A stretch of 43,045 nt of DNA from an uncultured Oscillospiraceae bacterium (GCA_934635515.1 CAKTZK010000003.1:1-43045), one strand, 5' to 3'. Counted from the stretch's first letter, positions 29,581 to 37,777 are shown. Notes: generated from the sequence alone by a model not told the origin. Translations and numbers: made by a program.

Positions 29581-31041
29581 ATGTCCCGGCTGGGCCGCGA
29601 GTACCTGAAGGTCGGTGAGCTGACGGAACTGTACTTCCCGTCCAAAGGTGTCCGCTTCATCGCGGTCAACGACGGCGTGGATTCACTGGTGGAGAGCAGC
29701 AGCGACTTCAACCCCATTCGTAACTGGGCTAATGAGCTCCACGCCAAGGACACCAGCCGCAAGGTACGCTCTGTAAAGCGGATGCAGGCGGAGAATGGGG
29801 AACGCTTAGGTGGTAAGCCGCCCTACGGCTACCGCAAGCGGGACGGCGACAGCAAGCACATTGTACCTGACGAGGAGACAAAGGAGATCGTTCAGCGCAT
29901 CTTTCAACTCTGCTCTGAGGGCAAAGGCCCCTGCCAGATCGCCCGTATGCTGAAGGCGCAGCAGGTGCTGAACCCCACCAATCAGTACTACCGGCAGACC
30001 GGTGTGGCCTGCACACGGCTGGACACCACGCGGCCCTACCACTGGTGCGGGGCGACGGTGGCGGACATTCTCTCCAATCCTTTGTATCTGGGTCACACAC
30101 TGAATATGTAGAGCAGCACCCTGTCCTACAAGAACAAGAAGGTCATTCACCGCCCGCCGGAGGAACAGGTGCTGGTGAAAAATACCCACGAAGCCCTTAT
30201 CGACCAGGAGCTGTGGGACACCGTGCAGCGCATCCGAAAGCACAAACGACGCCCGCCCAAGCACATGGATGAACCAGGGTTGTTCTCCGGACTGGTCTAC
30301 TGCGCCGACTGCGGCGGCTACATGGTGCTGTGCCGCACAGGTAAAATGAAGCCGGAGCAGTACTACTTCCGCTGCTCCACCTACGGCAAGCGGGGCAAGG
30401 AAGCCTGTACACCTCACCATATTACAGAGGCAAATCTGAAAGCCATCGTGCTGGATGACCTGCGACGGGTAACGCACTTCGCAAGGACAAAGAAGCACCA
30501 GTTCGCCGCTTACATCAACCGCAAGAACACGGCGCAGCTCCGCAAGGAGATAACCTTCACCCAGCGGGAGCTGGATAAAATGGTGAAGCGGAACACGGAT
30601 CTGTCCGCCCTGTTCAAGCGGCTCTACGAGGACAACGTACTGGGGAAAATCAGCAATGAGCAGTTCCGGATGTTGTCCGCCGACTACAATGCCGAGCAGA
30701 AACAGCTGGCAGCGGCCATTCCGGAGAAGCAGGCAAAGCTGGAGAAGCTGAAAGCCTCCGCCGCCAACGTGGACGCCTTCATCGAGAAGGCCAGCCGATA
30801 CACAAAGATAGCTGAACTGACACCGGAGCTGCTGTGGACGTTCATTGAGCGCATAGACATTGGCGAAAGGCCGGACCGCTACAATCGCAACGGTATGCAG
30901 GAGGTACGGATCATCTACCGCGACATCGGCGTCATAGACAGTGCCCTGTCAGCAGAGGATGCCGAGAACACTGAGGTACACTTCATTCCCTCTCTGGAAA
31001 TGGTCGTACAGCAGATGGCCGCGCAGACGCAGGTATCATAA
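29581..31041 (+). pseudogene. Broken large serine recombinase
   Basis: The C-terminal two thirds of a large serine recombinase. It starts inside the catalytic domain at MSRLGREYLKVGELTE, so the N-terminal part with the nucleophilic serine is missing. Next come the recombinase domain (GKPPYGYRKRDGD and the ILSNPLYLGH segment), an in-frame TAG at 30109-30111, a zinc-ribbon (LVYCADCGGYM, then FRCSTYGKRGKEAC), a long coiled coil with KQLAAAIPEKQAKLEKL, and a DUF4368-type end (IGERPDRYNRNG, then VRIIYRDIG). A stop and a lost active site make it inactive. The family integrates or excises elements at attachment sites. Confidence 0.9.
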
Positions 31042-31120
31042 GCGCAGAAATCAAGACAGAAAAAAGAACAGGCAGGCAGCGGCTCACGCCACTGCCTGCC
31101 CATACAAAGGTCAGGTCACT

Positions 31121-31166
31121 TTGTGTACCTATGAAAGACGTCAGACGGGTGTCTTTCTTTTTGGAG
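31121..31166 (-). repeat. Right inverted repeat of the element
   Basis: The inner 14-base block is at 31121-31134 and the outer 20-base block at 31147-31166, in reverse complement to the left end. GAAAGAC / GTCTTTC within it can pair and is followed by TTTTT, so it may act as a terminator on the plus strand. Confidence 0.85.
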
Positions 31167-31475
31167 TAGCGAGACTGTTGATAAAGTGGTAGTATTTTCG
31201 ATAACGGTAAGGAAAGGTGTGTGAGGGAAACCCAAGAAGGGTGTCCCTCACCATTAAAATCAATAGTATTTGAAACTTTTTCAAAGTTTCAAAAACTTAG
31301 GCAGCGGGGCGAAAAGACTTTTTCGACACGCTGAGCACTTTTTGCTCCGCGAAAGCGGTCGCCTGCGGGCGATTTAACATGCAAGGGAAACCCGACTAAG
31401 GTTTTCCTTGCATACATTCCTTTCCTTGCGATATACAGGAGTGCGCACGGACAGCAAAACCTGTGGACAGCCACC
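31167..31475. other. Gap with several hairpins, no gene
   Basis: No frame with a ribosome site is seen. The stretch holds GTGAGGGAAACCC / GGGTGTCCCTCAC (31219-31251), TTTGAAACTTT / AAAGTTTCAAA (31269-31293) and ATGCAAGGGAAACC / GGTTTTCCTTGCAT (31379-31414). The first and third are alike (R-G-G-G-AAACCC), which suggests a small repeat family. Confidence 0.5.
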
Positions 31476-31512
31476 AAAGACCCGCACACCATGTGCGGGT
31501 CTTCCTTTTTTT
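31476..31512 (+). terminator. Plus-strand terminator
   Basis: A 12-base perfect stem AAGACCCGCACA / TGTGCGGGTCTT with loop CCA, followed by TTCCTTTTTTT. Confidence 0.85.
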
Positions 31513-31518
31513 CTATAT

Positions 31519-31550
31519 GGTAAAGGCGCTGCGGCTAAGCCGCAGCGCCT
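31519..31550 (-). terminator. Terminator of putP
   Basis: A 12-base perfect palindromic stem GGCGCTGCGGCT / AGCCGCAGCGCC, followed on the minus strand by TTTACC. It lies just after the putP stop. Confidence 0.7.
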
Positions 31551-31572
31551 ATTATAATTGCGTGAAAGCGGA

Positions 31573-33027
31573 TCATTCCTCCGGCTGCAGAGCCTTTTCA
31601 AACAGCTCCTCCACGTCCTTGTCGGGCTTCTTGCTCAGCAGGGAGGCCACAATGGCCGCCACCAGGCTGGCAGCGAAGGCCGGGATGATCTCGTAGATCC
31701 CCGTGCCGGACAGGAACGCCAGCCACAGGCCGTCCACAGCCGCGCCCACAATGATGCCCGCCACGGCACCTGCAAAGGTAAACCGCTTCCAGAACAGACT
31801 CAGCATAATGACCGGACCAAAGGCTGCGCCGAACACGCCCCAGGCGTTGGACACCAGGGACATGATGCTGCCGGAGTTGGGGTTGGAGGCGATGAGCAGC
31901 GCCACCACGGAAATGATGAGCACCACAATGCGCCCGGCCCACATCATCTCCTTGTCGCTGGCCTTGCCCTTGCGGAAAACAGGCTTGTACACATCGCTGG
32001 CAAAGGCGCTGGCCGCCATAAGCAGCTGGGAGTCCGCCGTGGACATGGATGCCGCCAGCACCGCCGACAGCAGCAGCCCGGAGATTACGCCCGGGAAGAT
32101 CCTGCGCACCATGGTGATAAACACCAGGGAGTGGCCGTTGATGCTCTCGTCATAGCCCAGGAACAGCCGCCCGATGATACCTACCGCCGCGGCGAAGATG
32201 ACGATCAGCACCGTCCAGGTAATGCCGATCTTGGAGGATTTTTTCAGGCTCTTCTGAGACTCCAGCGACATAAACCGGATGATAATGTGGGGCATACCGA
32301 AGTAACCCAGCCCCCAGCCTAGGCCGGACACGATGTCCTTCCAGCTGCCGAAGGCGTTGAAATAGTTGGGGGTGTCCACCGCATGGATGCCCGCACCCTT
32401 GAGCATGAACAGGGCAAAGATGGGGGCAATGAGCAGCGCGCCCAGCATCAGCATCCCCTGGAAGAAGTCCGTCCAGCACACGGCGGAGAAGCCGCCCAGG
32501 AAGGTGTAGGCGATGATGATGAGAGAGGCCAGATACATAGCCGCCGTCTCGTCCATGCCGATGACGGTGTTAAACAGGGTGCCGCAGGCCTTCACGCTGG
32601 AGGCGGCGTACACGGTGTAGGCCACCAGGAAGATCACCGCGCAGATGATCTGCAGCGCCTTGGACTTGGACAGGAACCGGTTGGTCAAATACTGGGGAAT
32701 GGTGATGGAGTCGTTGGCCACGATGGAGAACCGCCGCAGCCGGGGAGCCTCCACCAGCCAGCTGATGGTGTAGCCGATGGCCAGACCCACAGAGATCCAT
32801 ACCTGTCCCAGACCCAGGGCATAAATAGAGGTGGGCAGGCCCATGAGCACCCAGGCGCTCATGTCGGAGGCGCCTGCGGAAAGCGCCGTGACCCAGGGGC
32901 CCATCTGCCGTCCGCCCAGGAAATAGGTCTTCTCGCCGCCGTTGCGATTCTTAAAGAAAAAGTATACGCCAATGGACAGCATGAACACCAGATAAACTAC
33001 AAATACAACAATTTCACTGACTTTCAT
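31573..33027 (-). CDS. putP: Sodium/proline symporter
   Basis: A 484-residue member of the sodium:solute symporter family that takes up proline with sodium. About 13 membrane helices are visible. Family signatures are YFLGGRQMGPWVTALSAGAS in the first loop and helix, ASDMSAWVLMGLP, and the helix SAVLAASMSTADSQLLMAAS that holds sodium-binding serine and threonine. The length and end (KKPDKDVEELFEKAL) match PutP. AGGAGG lies six bases before the ATG. It is a single gene with terminator. The upstream gap is AT-rich with repeated ATCAAG motifs, so it is probably regulated, maybe by the nearby TetR protein. Confidence 0.95.
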   Translation of the reverse strand: MKVSEIVVFVVYLVFMLSIGVYFFFKNRNGGEKTYFLGGRQMGPWVTALSAGASDMSAWVLMGLPTSIYALGLGQVWISVGLAIGYTISWLVEAPRLRRFSIVANDSITIPQYLTNRFLSKSKALQIICAVIFLVAYTVYAASSVKACGTLFNTVIGMDETAAMYLASLIIIAYTFLGGFSAVCWTDFFQGMLMLGALLIAPIFALFMLKGAGIHAVDTPNYFNAFGSWKDIVSGLGWGLGYFGMPHIIIRFMSLESQKSLKKSSKIGITWTVLIVIFAAAVGIIGRLFLGYDESINGHSLVFITMVRRIFPGVISGLLLSAVLAASMSTADSQLLMAASAFASDVYKPVFRKGKASDKEMMWAGRIVVLIISVVALLIASNPNSGSIMSLVSNAWGVFGAAFGPVIMLSLFWKRFTFAGAVAGIIVGAAVDGLWLAFLSGTGIYEIIPAFAASLVAAIVASLLSKKPDKDVEELFEKALQPEE

Positions 33028-33066
33028 GTTTTTCCTCCTACGGGATAAAGTGCTTTAGCGTAGGCA

Positions 33067-33093
33067 AGTATACCATAAAAGTAAGTAGAACAA
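33067..33093 (-). promoter_or_regulatory. Probable putP promoter
   Basis: On the minus strand: TTGTTC, 15 bases, TATACT, with TGG before the -10 box (extended). It ends 39 bases before the start codon. Three AATCAAG/CTTGATT motifs lie just upstream (33113, 33142 and 33170). Confidence 0.45.
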
Positions 33094-33250
33094 AATACAG
33101 AATCTTGTATAGAATCAAGTCTATACATATAAAGATATATTCTTGATTTTAAATAATTAAATTAAGGAAAATCAAGTAGAACGAATATAATAATAATGTA
33201 TACCCAATATAAAATATTCTTCCAACGACCCCGCTCACCCGATAACGGCC

Positions 33251-33623
33251 GCACTTCTTGTGCTCTTCCGTAGGGTCGACCCTTGCGGCCGCCCGGACTG
33301 TGGGTGTCTTGAAAGCGTGTGCAACCGGGCCGATGTGGGCATCGGCCCCTACGCACCGTTTACCGATAGAAGTCCGTAGGGGACGATGCCCCTGTTGCGG
33401 TGCCCAAAATTCTGCGCTGCCTTACGGCAGACGCCCCCAATTTTGACCGCGGCCACTCGCTCACCTCGCTTCATCCGCCACTGGCGGCGCTCAGTTCGCT
33501 CCCCACATCGGCCCGCCCGCCTGAACTCCTTCCGCACCTTTTGTAATTCCGTAGGGGCCGGCGTCCCCGACGGCCCGCACGCACCTCTTGTGATTTCGTA
33601 GGGCGGGGTGCCCCCACCCCGCC
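33251..33623. repeat. Cluster of GTAGGG-type short palindromic repeats
   Basis: Three direct copies (33251-33296, 33534-33576, 33581-33623) of a unit of about 43 bases: GCACYTCTTGTnnTTYCGTAGGG, then a GC-rich palindrome such as GGCCGGCGTCCCCGACGGCC. A reverse copy (33327-33353) and a partial copy (33375-33394) lie between. The palindrome centre differs from copy to copy while pairing is kept. The rest of the gap shows no gene. Confidence 0.7.
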
Positions 33624-33652
33624 GTCTGTTCAGTACCGCACTTCTTGCGATC

Positions 33653-33873
33653 TGTCATTGCGAGGGCGCTTCGCGCCCGTGGCAATCCGCAACTCCAAAG
33701 GCTCCCCTGCGCAAGGGGAAATCGCCGCAGCGCCGCCAGTGGCGGATACAGCAAGGCGATTTCGAGGAAGTGCCCCGATTGGCGGCCATGATAGTGGCCG
33801 GGAATCGGTTGGCACGACGGTGGGCAGGCTGTCACGGCTCCGCCGTGACTGAGGGACCGTCCCCCTCCGCAGC
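33653..33873 (+). repeat. Composite palindromic cassette, variant copy with insert
   Basis: It begins TGTCATTGCGAGG, has stem GGGCGC / GCGCCC, then GGCAATCCGC and AAAGGCTCCCC like the cassettes at 34603 and 35135, but is interrupted at 33719-33823 by another sequence with its own stem (AAATCGCC / GGCGATTT), and resumes at GGCTGTCACGGCTCCGCC GTGACTGAGGGA. Confidence 0.65.
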
Positions 33874-33885
33874 CACTTCCACTCC

Positions 33886-34476
33886 TCACTTCCCGGGTCG
33901 GAAACCCTGCAAAAACATCGGCATCATCAGTGCGCTGTACCGGCCCAGGGCGTACTCCCCGCCGCACAAACACCAGTCGTACATCAGCCCCCGCTCAAAC
34001 ATGGCGTAGGCCTTGGCGATCTCATTGGCGGCCATGTCCGTGCGAAGCTGCCCCCGGCTCTGCCCGTCCCGGATGATCTGGTACAGCAGCTTAAAATAGG
34101 TGCGGTTGCGGTCCAGCAGATGCTTCTCGCCCCGGGTCACCAGCTGCGAGGAAAAGAGCCTTGCCAGCAGATCCAGGGACACGCTGTTGTCGATCATGTT
34201 GAAAAGCTCCCGGTTCAGGAATACCAGCGTCTCCACCGCGTCCGCCTCCGGGTCTAGCTGGGGCCGCAGCTCCTCGTACTTCTCGTCAAACAGCACCGAC
34301 AGGGACCCCAGCAGCGCGTCCTTCCCTTCAAAATAGTGGTAAAAGGACCCCTTGGAGGTCTCCGACTCAAACACGATGTCCTCCACCGTGGTGTCCTCAT
34401 ATCCGTGTTCATAAAACAGCTTCCAAGCCGCCGCCACGATCCGCGCCTTGGTGTTCCGACCTGCCTTCTTCGCCAT
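33886..34476 (-). CDS. TetR-family transcription regulator
   Basis: A 196-residue regulator. The N-terminal helix-turn-helix covers about 10-57, with TVEDIVFESETSKGSFYHYF as the recognition region and the family marks KARIVAAAWKLFYEHGYEDT. The rest is an all-helical ligand and dimer domain, with no clue to the ligand. TTAGGAGG lies seven bases before the ATG. It lies between two repeat-filled gaps; the nearest genes are putP (same strand, downstream) and the transglutaminase gene. No target site is certain; the ATCAAG motifs before putP are one candidate. Confidence 0.92.
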   Translation of the reverse strand: MAKKAGRNTKARIVAAAWKLFYEHGYEDTTVEDIVFESETSKGSFYHYFEGKDALLGSLSVLFDEKYEELRPQLDPEADAVETLVFLNRELFNMIDNSVSLDLLARLFSSQLVTRGEKHLLDRNRTYFKLLYQIIRDGQSRGQLRTDMAANEIAKAYAMFERGLMYDWCLCGGEYALGRYSALMMPMFLQGFRPGK

Positions 34477-34538
34477 GCCAAATCCTCCTAAATAATCGAT
34501 ATTTTATAAACCTTATCTGTATGAGATCCTTGCCATGC

Positions 34539-34573
34539 ATCCGTTGGGGCGACCCTTGCGGTCGCCCGCCCGG
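34539..34573 (+). repeat. GTAGGG-type repeat, single copy
   Basis: CCGTTGGGGCGACCCTTGCGG and its complement half GTCGCCCGCCCGG form a palindrome like those at 33251-33296. Confidence 0.5.
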
Positions 34574-34602
34574 TCTTCCACCGCACCGCACTTCTTGTAA
34601 TG

Positions 34603-34747
34603 TGTCATTGCGAGGCCAGTGCGCACACTGGCTGTGGCAATCCGTAATATCCAAAGGCTCCCCTTGATAAGGGGAGCTGTCACGGCTCTGCCGTGACTGA
34701 GGGGTCTGGCCCCCTTGCCTAAAGGGGGCTGTCAGCGCAGCTGACTG
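34603..34747 (+). repeat. Composite palindromic cassette, copy 1
   Basis: A 145-base unit with five stems in a row: CCAGTG / CACTGG inside TTGC..GCAA, GCTCCCCTT / AAGGGGAGC, TCACGGC / GCCGTGA, CCCCCTT / AAGGGGG and CAGC / GCTG. It is nearly identical to the copy at 35135-35277 (a two-base gap and a single change seen by eye). Confidence 0.85.
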
Positions 34748-34786
34748 GGGGATTCCTTGCTCCGCATTTTTTCGTGCCGACCGCGT

Positions 34787-34818
34787 GGTACTTTCTGCCA
34801 CCGGCGGCAGAAAGTACC
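34787..34818. repeat. Long inverted repeat
   Basis: A perfect 13-base stem GGTACTTTCTGCC / GGCAGAAAGTACC with loop ACCGGC. It is followed by CCAAAGAACG and by AAAACC / GGTTTT. No T run, so it is not a terminator. Confidence 0.7.
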
Positions 34819-35009
34819 CAAAGAACGCCGCCAAAACCCATGGTTTTGGAATCCTTGCGCGGGCGTGGTACTGGCCGGAACGAAACCCACCTACCCCGCG
34901 AATCGAACGGACGAAATCCCACACCGTGCTTTCGCATCGTCCCTGCGTCTATCTCCGTGCATAAGCGCTTACGCGCTGGCACTGGCCCGGCGGAATTACA
35001 ATCTACGCT

Positions 35010-35106
35010 GCACCCCTTGCCCTTTCGTAGGGGGCGGCGTCCCGACGCCCTGTTTGTATGCACTTCTTGTTACATTTCGTAGGGGGCGATGCCTACATCG
35101 CTCTGC
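35010..35106 (+). repeat. Two GTAGGG-type repeats
   Basis: Copies at 35010-35052 (palindrome GGGCGGCGTCCCGACGCCC) and 35060-35106 (GGCGATGCCTACATCGCTC). They share CACTTCTTGT and TTTCGTAGGGGGCG text with the cluster near 33.3-33.6 kb. Confidence 0.65.
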
Positions 35107-35134
35107 CTGGATTTACCCCGCGCTTCTTACAGCC

Positions 35135-35277
35135 TGTCATTGCGAGGCCAGTGCGCACACTGGCTGTGGCAATCCGTAACCCAAAGGCTCCCCTTGATAA
35201 GGGGAGCTGTCACGACTCTGCCGTGACTGAGGGGTCTGGCCCCCTTGCCTAAAGGGGGCTGTCAGCGCAGCTGACTG
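35135..35277 (+). repeat. Composite palindromic cassette, copy 2
   Basis: A 143-base near-copy of the unit at 34603-34747. It ends 23 bases before the stop codon of the transglutaminase gene, directly before TTTTTTT. Confidence 0.85.
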
Positions 35278-35299
35278 GTTTTTTTGCTCCGCTTTTCTC

Positions 35300-36301
35300 T
35301 CACTCCTCCTGCCCCTCGTCCGGCTGCTGCAGCTCCGTCTCTCGGGCCGCGCCGAAGTCCAGCTGGATCACCGCCTGCCGCACGTTTACCGCGCAGCTGA
35401 CCCCCAGACCCTTCTTTTCGGCCTCCGCCGCCGCCCGGTCCAGCAGATCCGTCAAAATTTCCCGGTTTAGCCCGCCGCCCCGCCAGTGGAACACAAAATG
35501 CTTCTGCTTCTTCCGCAGGGCCTGCCGCACGCGGTTTTCCACATCCTCCGGCTTCGTCAGGGATACCCTCCGATAGAAGTACCCCTTGTCCTCCGTGCAC
35601 GCCGGTACAGGCAGCACCAGCTTCTCATGGTCCAGAAAAATGTGCCGGTCATCCAGATTAAAATAGTCATACCGCTTCACACCCCTTTGCAGAGAATTGT
35701 CAAAGGTGGCGTCCAAATGGTATCGTTTTCCGTCTATTGTGAGTATATTCCAGGTGTGCCTATATCGTACACCCCTCTCCGGGTTTGCCTCACTGAGGGC
35801 AATGATGCACTCCACCCCCACCGCATCGCACAAAGCCTTCACCGTTTTGGCAATGCCCTCGCATACCCCCACCCCCTGGGTCATAGGCCCGATGATCTCG
35901 TGGGAATAGGACTTTTTCAGCTTGTCGTAGCGCACATTCTCCAAAATGAAGTCGTGAATGGCCAGCTCTTTCTCCAACTGACTTTTCCCCTGCAGGGGCC
36001 GCGTGAGCCGCTGTATACGGGCGGAAATAGCCTGTTGGTGGGTGCGGATCTTGCTTTTTTCAAAGAGATATTCCGGGATCAGCTCCACGTGGTCTGCCCC
36101 CGGATAGTACCGGTAGCTATACCCCACCACGTAAAACAGCAGCGGCGTGTCCAGCTTCAGCCGCAGATAAACCTCCGCCAGCCGCGCTCCTTCCAGCCGC
36201 ACTACCCGCACCGAGGAAGCCAGCTGCTCAAACCCGGCCTTCATCTGTTCGTAGGCTGTTTTCTCCGCCCGATCCAGTCCCTTATAATAGTAACCGTCCA
36301 T
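35300..36301 (-). CDS. Transglutaminase-like cysteine protease-fold protein
   Basis: A 333-residue protein with the transglutaminase-like fold (of the type also found in CYK3-like proteins). The catalytic triad is visible: C147 in QGVGVCEGIAKTV, H182 in VRYRHTWNIL and D197 in YHLDATFD. The segment before it, AIHDFILENVRYDK, is also typical. No signal peptide is seen, so it probably acts in the cytoplasm; the N-terminal 100 residues are a helical domain of unknown role. GAGAGG lies about nine bases before MDGYYYK; a frame 50 codons longer runs through the upstream terminator and is not used. Peptide or protein modification is inferred. Confidence 0.88.
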   Translation of the reverse strand: MDGYYYKGLDRAEKTAYEQMKAGFEQLASSVRVVRLEGARLAEVYLRLKLDTPLLFYVVGYSYRYYPGADHVELIPEYLFEKSKIRTHQQAISARIQRLTRPLQGKSQLEKELAIHDFILENVRYDKLKKSYSHEIIGPMTQGVGVCEGIAKTVKALCDAVGVECIIALSEANPERGVRYRHTWNILTIDGKRYHLDATFDNSLQRGVKRYDYFNLDDRHIFLDHEKLVLPVPACTEDKGYFYRRVSLTKPEDVENRVRQALRKKQKHFVFHWRGGGLNREILTDLLDRAAAEAEKKGLGVSCAVNVRQAVIQLDFGAARETELQQPDEGQEE

Positions 36302-36375
36302 ACTCTGTTCCTCTCTTTGTTCTACTCCCCATTGTACCAAAATCCGCCCCCCTGTCAACCCCGCATTACCCCCAC

Positions 36376-36416
36376 AAAAAAGGAAAAGACGCACTTTCGT
36401 GCGTCTTTTCCTTTTT
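36376..36416 (-). terminator. Terminator of the small membrane protein gene
   Basis: The stem GGAAAAGACGCAC / GTGCGTCTTTTCC with loop TTTC, flanked by A and T runs on both sides. On the minus strand it follows the gene at 36470-36688. Confidence 0.85.
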
Positions 36417-36469
36417 AAGAGAGAGAAAGAAAGAGTCTTGCAAAAAAGCATTACTCAGGGGTAGCTCAT

Positions 36470-36688
36470 TCAGTTGACGTGGGCCGGCGTGTGGTGCTGT
36501 TCCTCGCGCTTTTCCTCGTCCAGCAGCACCTTAGCGGTGCACCAGGTGCAGATACCGCCCAGAATCAGGGAAACATATCCGCAGGCCTGACGTACACCTT
36601 CGTCGGCAACGGTCAGCAGGCAAGCAGATGCCACCATCATCAGCAGTGCGGCAGCGGCAATAGTCAGATAAATATAGATGTTCCTCAT
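36470..36688 (-). CDS. Small two-helix membrane protein
   Basis: A 72-residue protein. Two membrane helices are likely (about 5-26 and 35-55), the first with the alanine-rich text IAAAALLMMVASACLL, joined by a short loop, followed by a charged tail DEEKREEQHHTPAHVN that may bind metal through its histidines. AAGGAGG lies seven bases before the ATG. No family is recognised. It has its own promoter and terminator and lies divergent from a LysR gene, which might control it. Confidence 0.7.
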   Translation of the reverse strand: MRNIYIYLTIAAAALLMMVASACLLTVADEGVRQACGYVSLILGGICTWCTAKVLLDEEKREEQHHTPAHVN

Positions 36689-36746
36689 GGTAGATTCCTC
36701 CTTGAAGATCTCGCTCGATTTGAGGTCTTGCGTTTTCTATGGTCAT

Positions 36747-36775
36747 ATAGTAGAATAAATAACAAGGAAAGTAAA
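36747..36775 (-). promoter_or_regulatory. Probable promoter of the small membrane protein gene
   Basis: On the minus strand: TTTACT, 17 bases, TACTAT. It lies in the AT-rich gap shared with the divergent LysR gene. Confidence 0.4.
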
Positions 36776-36833
36776 GTCAGAGTTTATAATATTTGATATA
36801 AGTAATACTAACAGTGAAAAGGAGGCCGAATTT

Positions 36834-37721
36834 ATGGAGACCGCAAGATGCCGGGCCGTGCTGGCGGCGGCGGAAACCGGCAGCTTTTCCAAGGCGGCGG
36901 AGGTGCTGCGCTACACGCCCTCGGGGGTGAATCAGCTGGTCACCGCCTTTGAAAACGAGCTGGGCTTTTCGGTGTTTCGCCGCAGCACCAAGGGCGTTAC
37001 CCTCACGGAAAACGGCGCCCTGCTGCTGCCCACGGTGCGGGAGCTTCTGCGCCAGGAGGACCGGGTCTTTGAGCTGGCCACGGAGATAAACGGCCTGCTC
37101 ATCGGCAATGTGACCATTGCGTCCTATTCCAGCATTGCCGCCCACTGGCTGCCGGAGGTCATCCGTGCGTTCCAGGAGGATTACCCCCATGTGACCATCC
37201 GCCTCATGGAGGGTATCTGGCAGGAGGTGTCCGCCTGGCTGGACGACCGCACGGCGGACATCGGCTTTTTAAGCTACCAGGAGGGTATGCCCTACGACTG
37301 GATCCCCCTGGCGGAGGACCCCATGCTGGCGCTGCTTCCGCCGGACCACCCCCTGGCCGGGGCAGAGAGCTACCCGCTGAAAAACTGCGAGAGCGACCCG
37401 TTCATCATGCCGGCCCTGGGCTGCGACGATGACGTGGAGGCGCTGTTTCGCCGCAACGGCATCAAGCCCCGGATCCGCTTTACCACCATGGAGAGCTTTT
37501 CGGCCATGTCCATGGTGGAGCAGGACCTGGGCATCAGCATAACGAATCGTCTCATCACCGAAAAGCATATCTGCAATGTGGTGAAGCTGCCGGTGGATCC
37601 CCCTTCCCAGATCACCATGGGCGTGGCCCTGCACTCCAAGGCGGACGCCTCCCCGGCGGTGAAAATGTTCCTGAAGTACGCCGTGCGCATGCTCACAAAA
37701 ACGGAAAGTGCCCCGGCGTGA
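36834..37721 (+). CDS. LysR-family transcription regulator
   Basis: A 295-residue regulator with the N-terminal winged helix-turn-helix (about 1-60; AAAETGSFSKAAEVLRYTPS and GVTLTENGALLLP are classic) and a C-terminal periplasmic-binding-like effector domain (about 90-290). The effector is unknown. AAAAGGAGG lies about eight bases before the ATG. It is divergent from the small membrane protein gene and convergent with the NCS2 permease gene; LysR proteins commonly control the divergent gene. A TATAAT box at 36785-36790 may be its -10 box, without a good -35. Confidence 0.95.
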   Translation: METARCRAVLAAAETGSFSKAAEVLRYTPSGVNQLVTAFENELGFSVFRRSTKGVTLTENGALLLPTVRELLRQEDRVFELATEINGLLIGNVTIASYSSIAAHWLPEVIRAFQEDYPHVTIRLMEGIWQEVSAWLDDRTADIGFLSYQEGMPYDWIPLAEDPMLALLPPDHPLAGAESYPLKNCESDPFIMPALGCDDDVEALFRRNGIKPRIRFTTMESFSAMSMVEQDLGISITNRLITEKHICNVVKLPVDPPSQITMGVALHSKADASPAVKMFLKYAVRMLTKTESAPA

Positions 37722-37730
37722 AAAAAATCA

Positions 37731-37759
37731 ACACCGGCTGGCAAAATGCCAGCCGGTGT
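37731..37759 (-). terminator. Terminator of the NCS2 permease gene
   Basis: A 13-base perfect stem ACACCGGCTGGCA / TGCCAGCCGGTGT with loop AAA. On the minus strand it is followed by TGATTTTTTTC. It lies after the convergent LysR gene as well. Confidence 0.88.
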
Positions 37760-37777
37760 TCAGCAATTTTCTCGTTT

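Larger units (their letters stand above)
28457..31166. mobile_element. Decayed serine-recombinase element with inverted ends at tRNA-Gly
   Basis: A 2.7 kb unit bounded by inverted repeats. The left end (28457-28504) and right end (31121-31166) share a perfect 20-base outer block (CTCCAAAAAG then AAAGACACCC) and a perfect 14-base inner block (TCATAGGTACACAA), with 14 and 12 bases between them. Inside are a brnQ tail, two small accessory genes, a gene fragment and a serine recombinase with a stop codon and no catalytic N-terminus. The unit starts inside the 3' end of tRNA-Gly and leaves the tRNA whole. It is probably immobile now. Whether the ends are transposon ends or recombinase binding sites is not known. 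Confidence 0.75.

Noticed and set aside
33251..35277. CRISPR array in the repeat-rich gaps
   Set aside because: Repeats are irregularly spaced, of several types and in both orientations, with no constant repeat-spacer rhythm and no cas genes.
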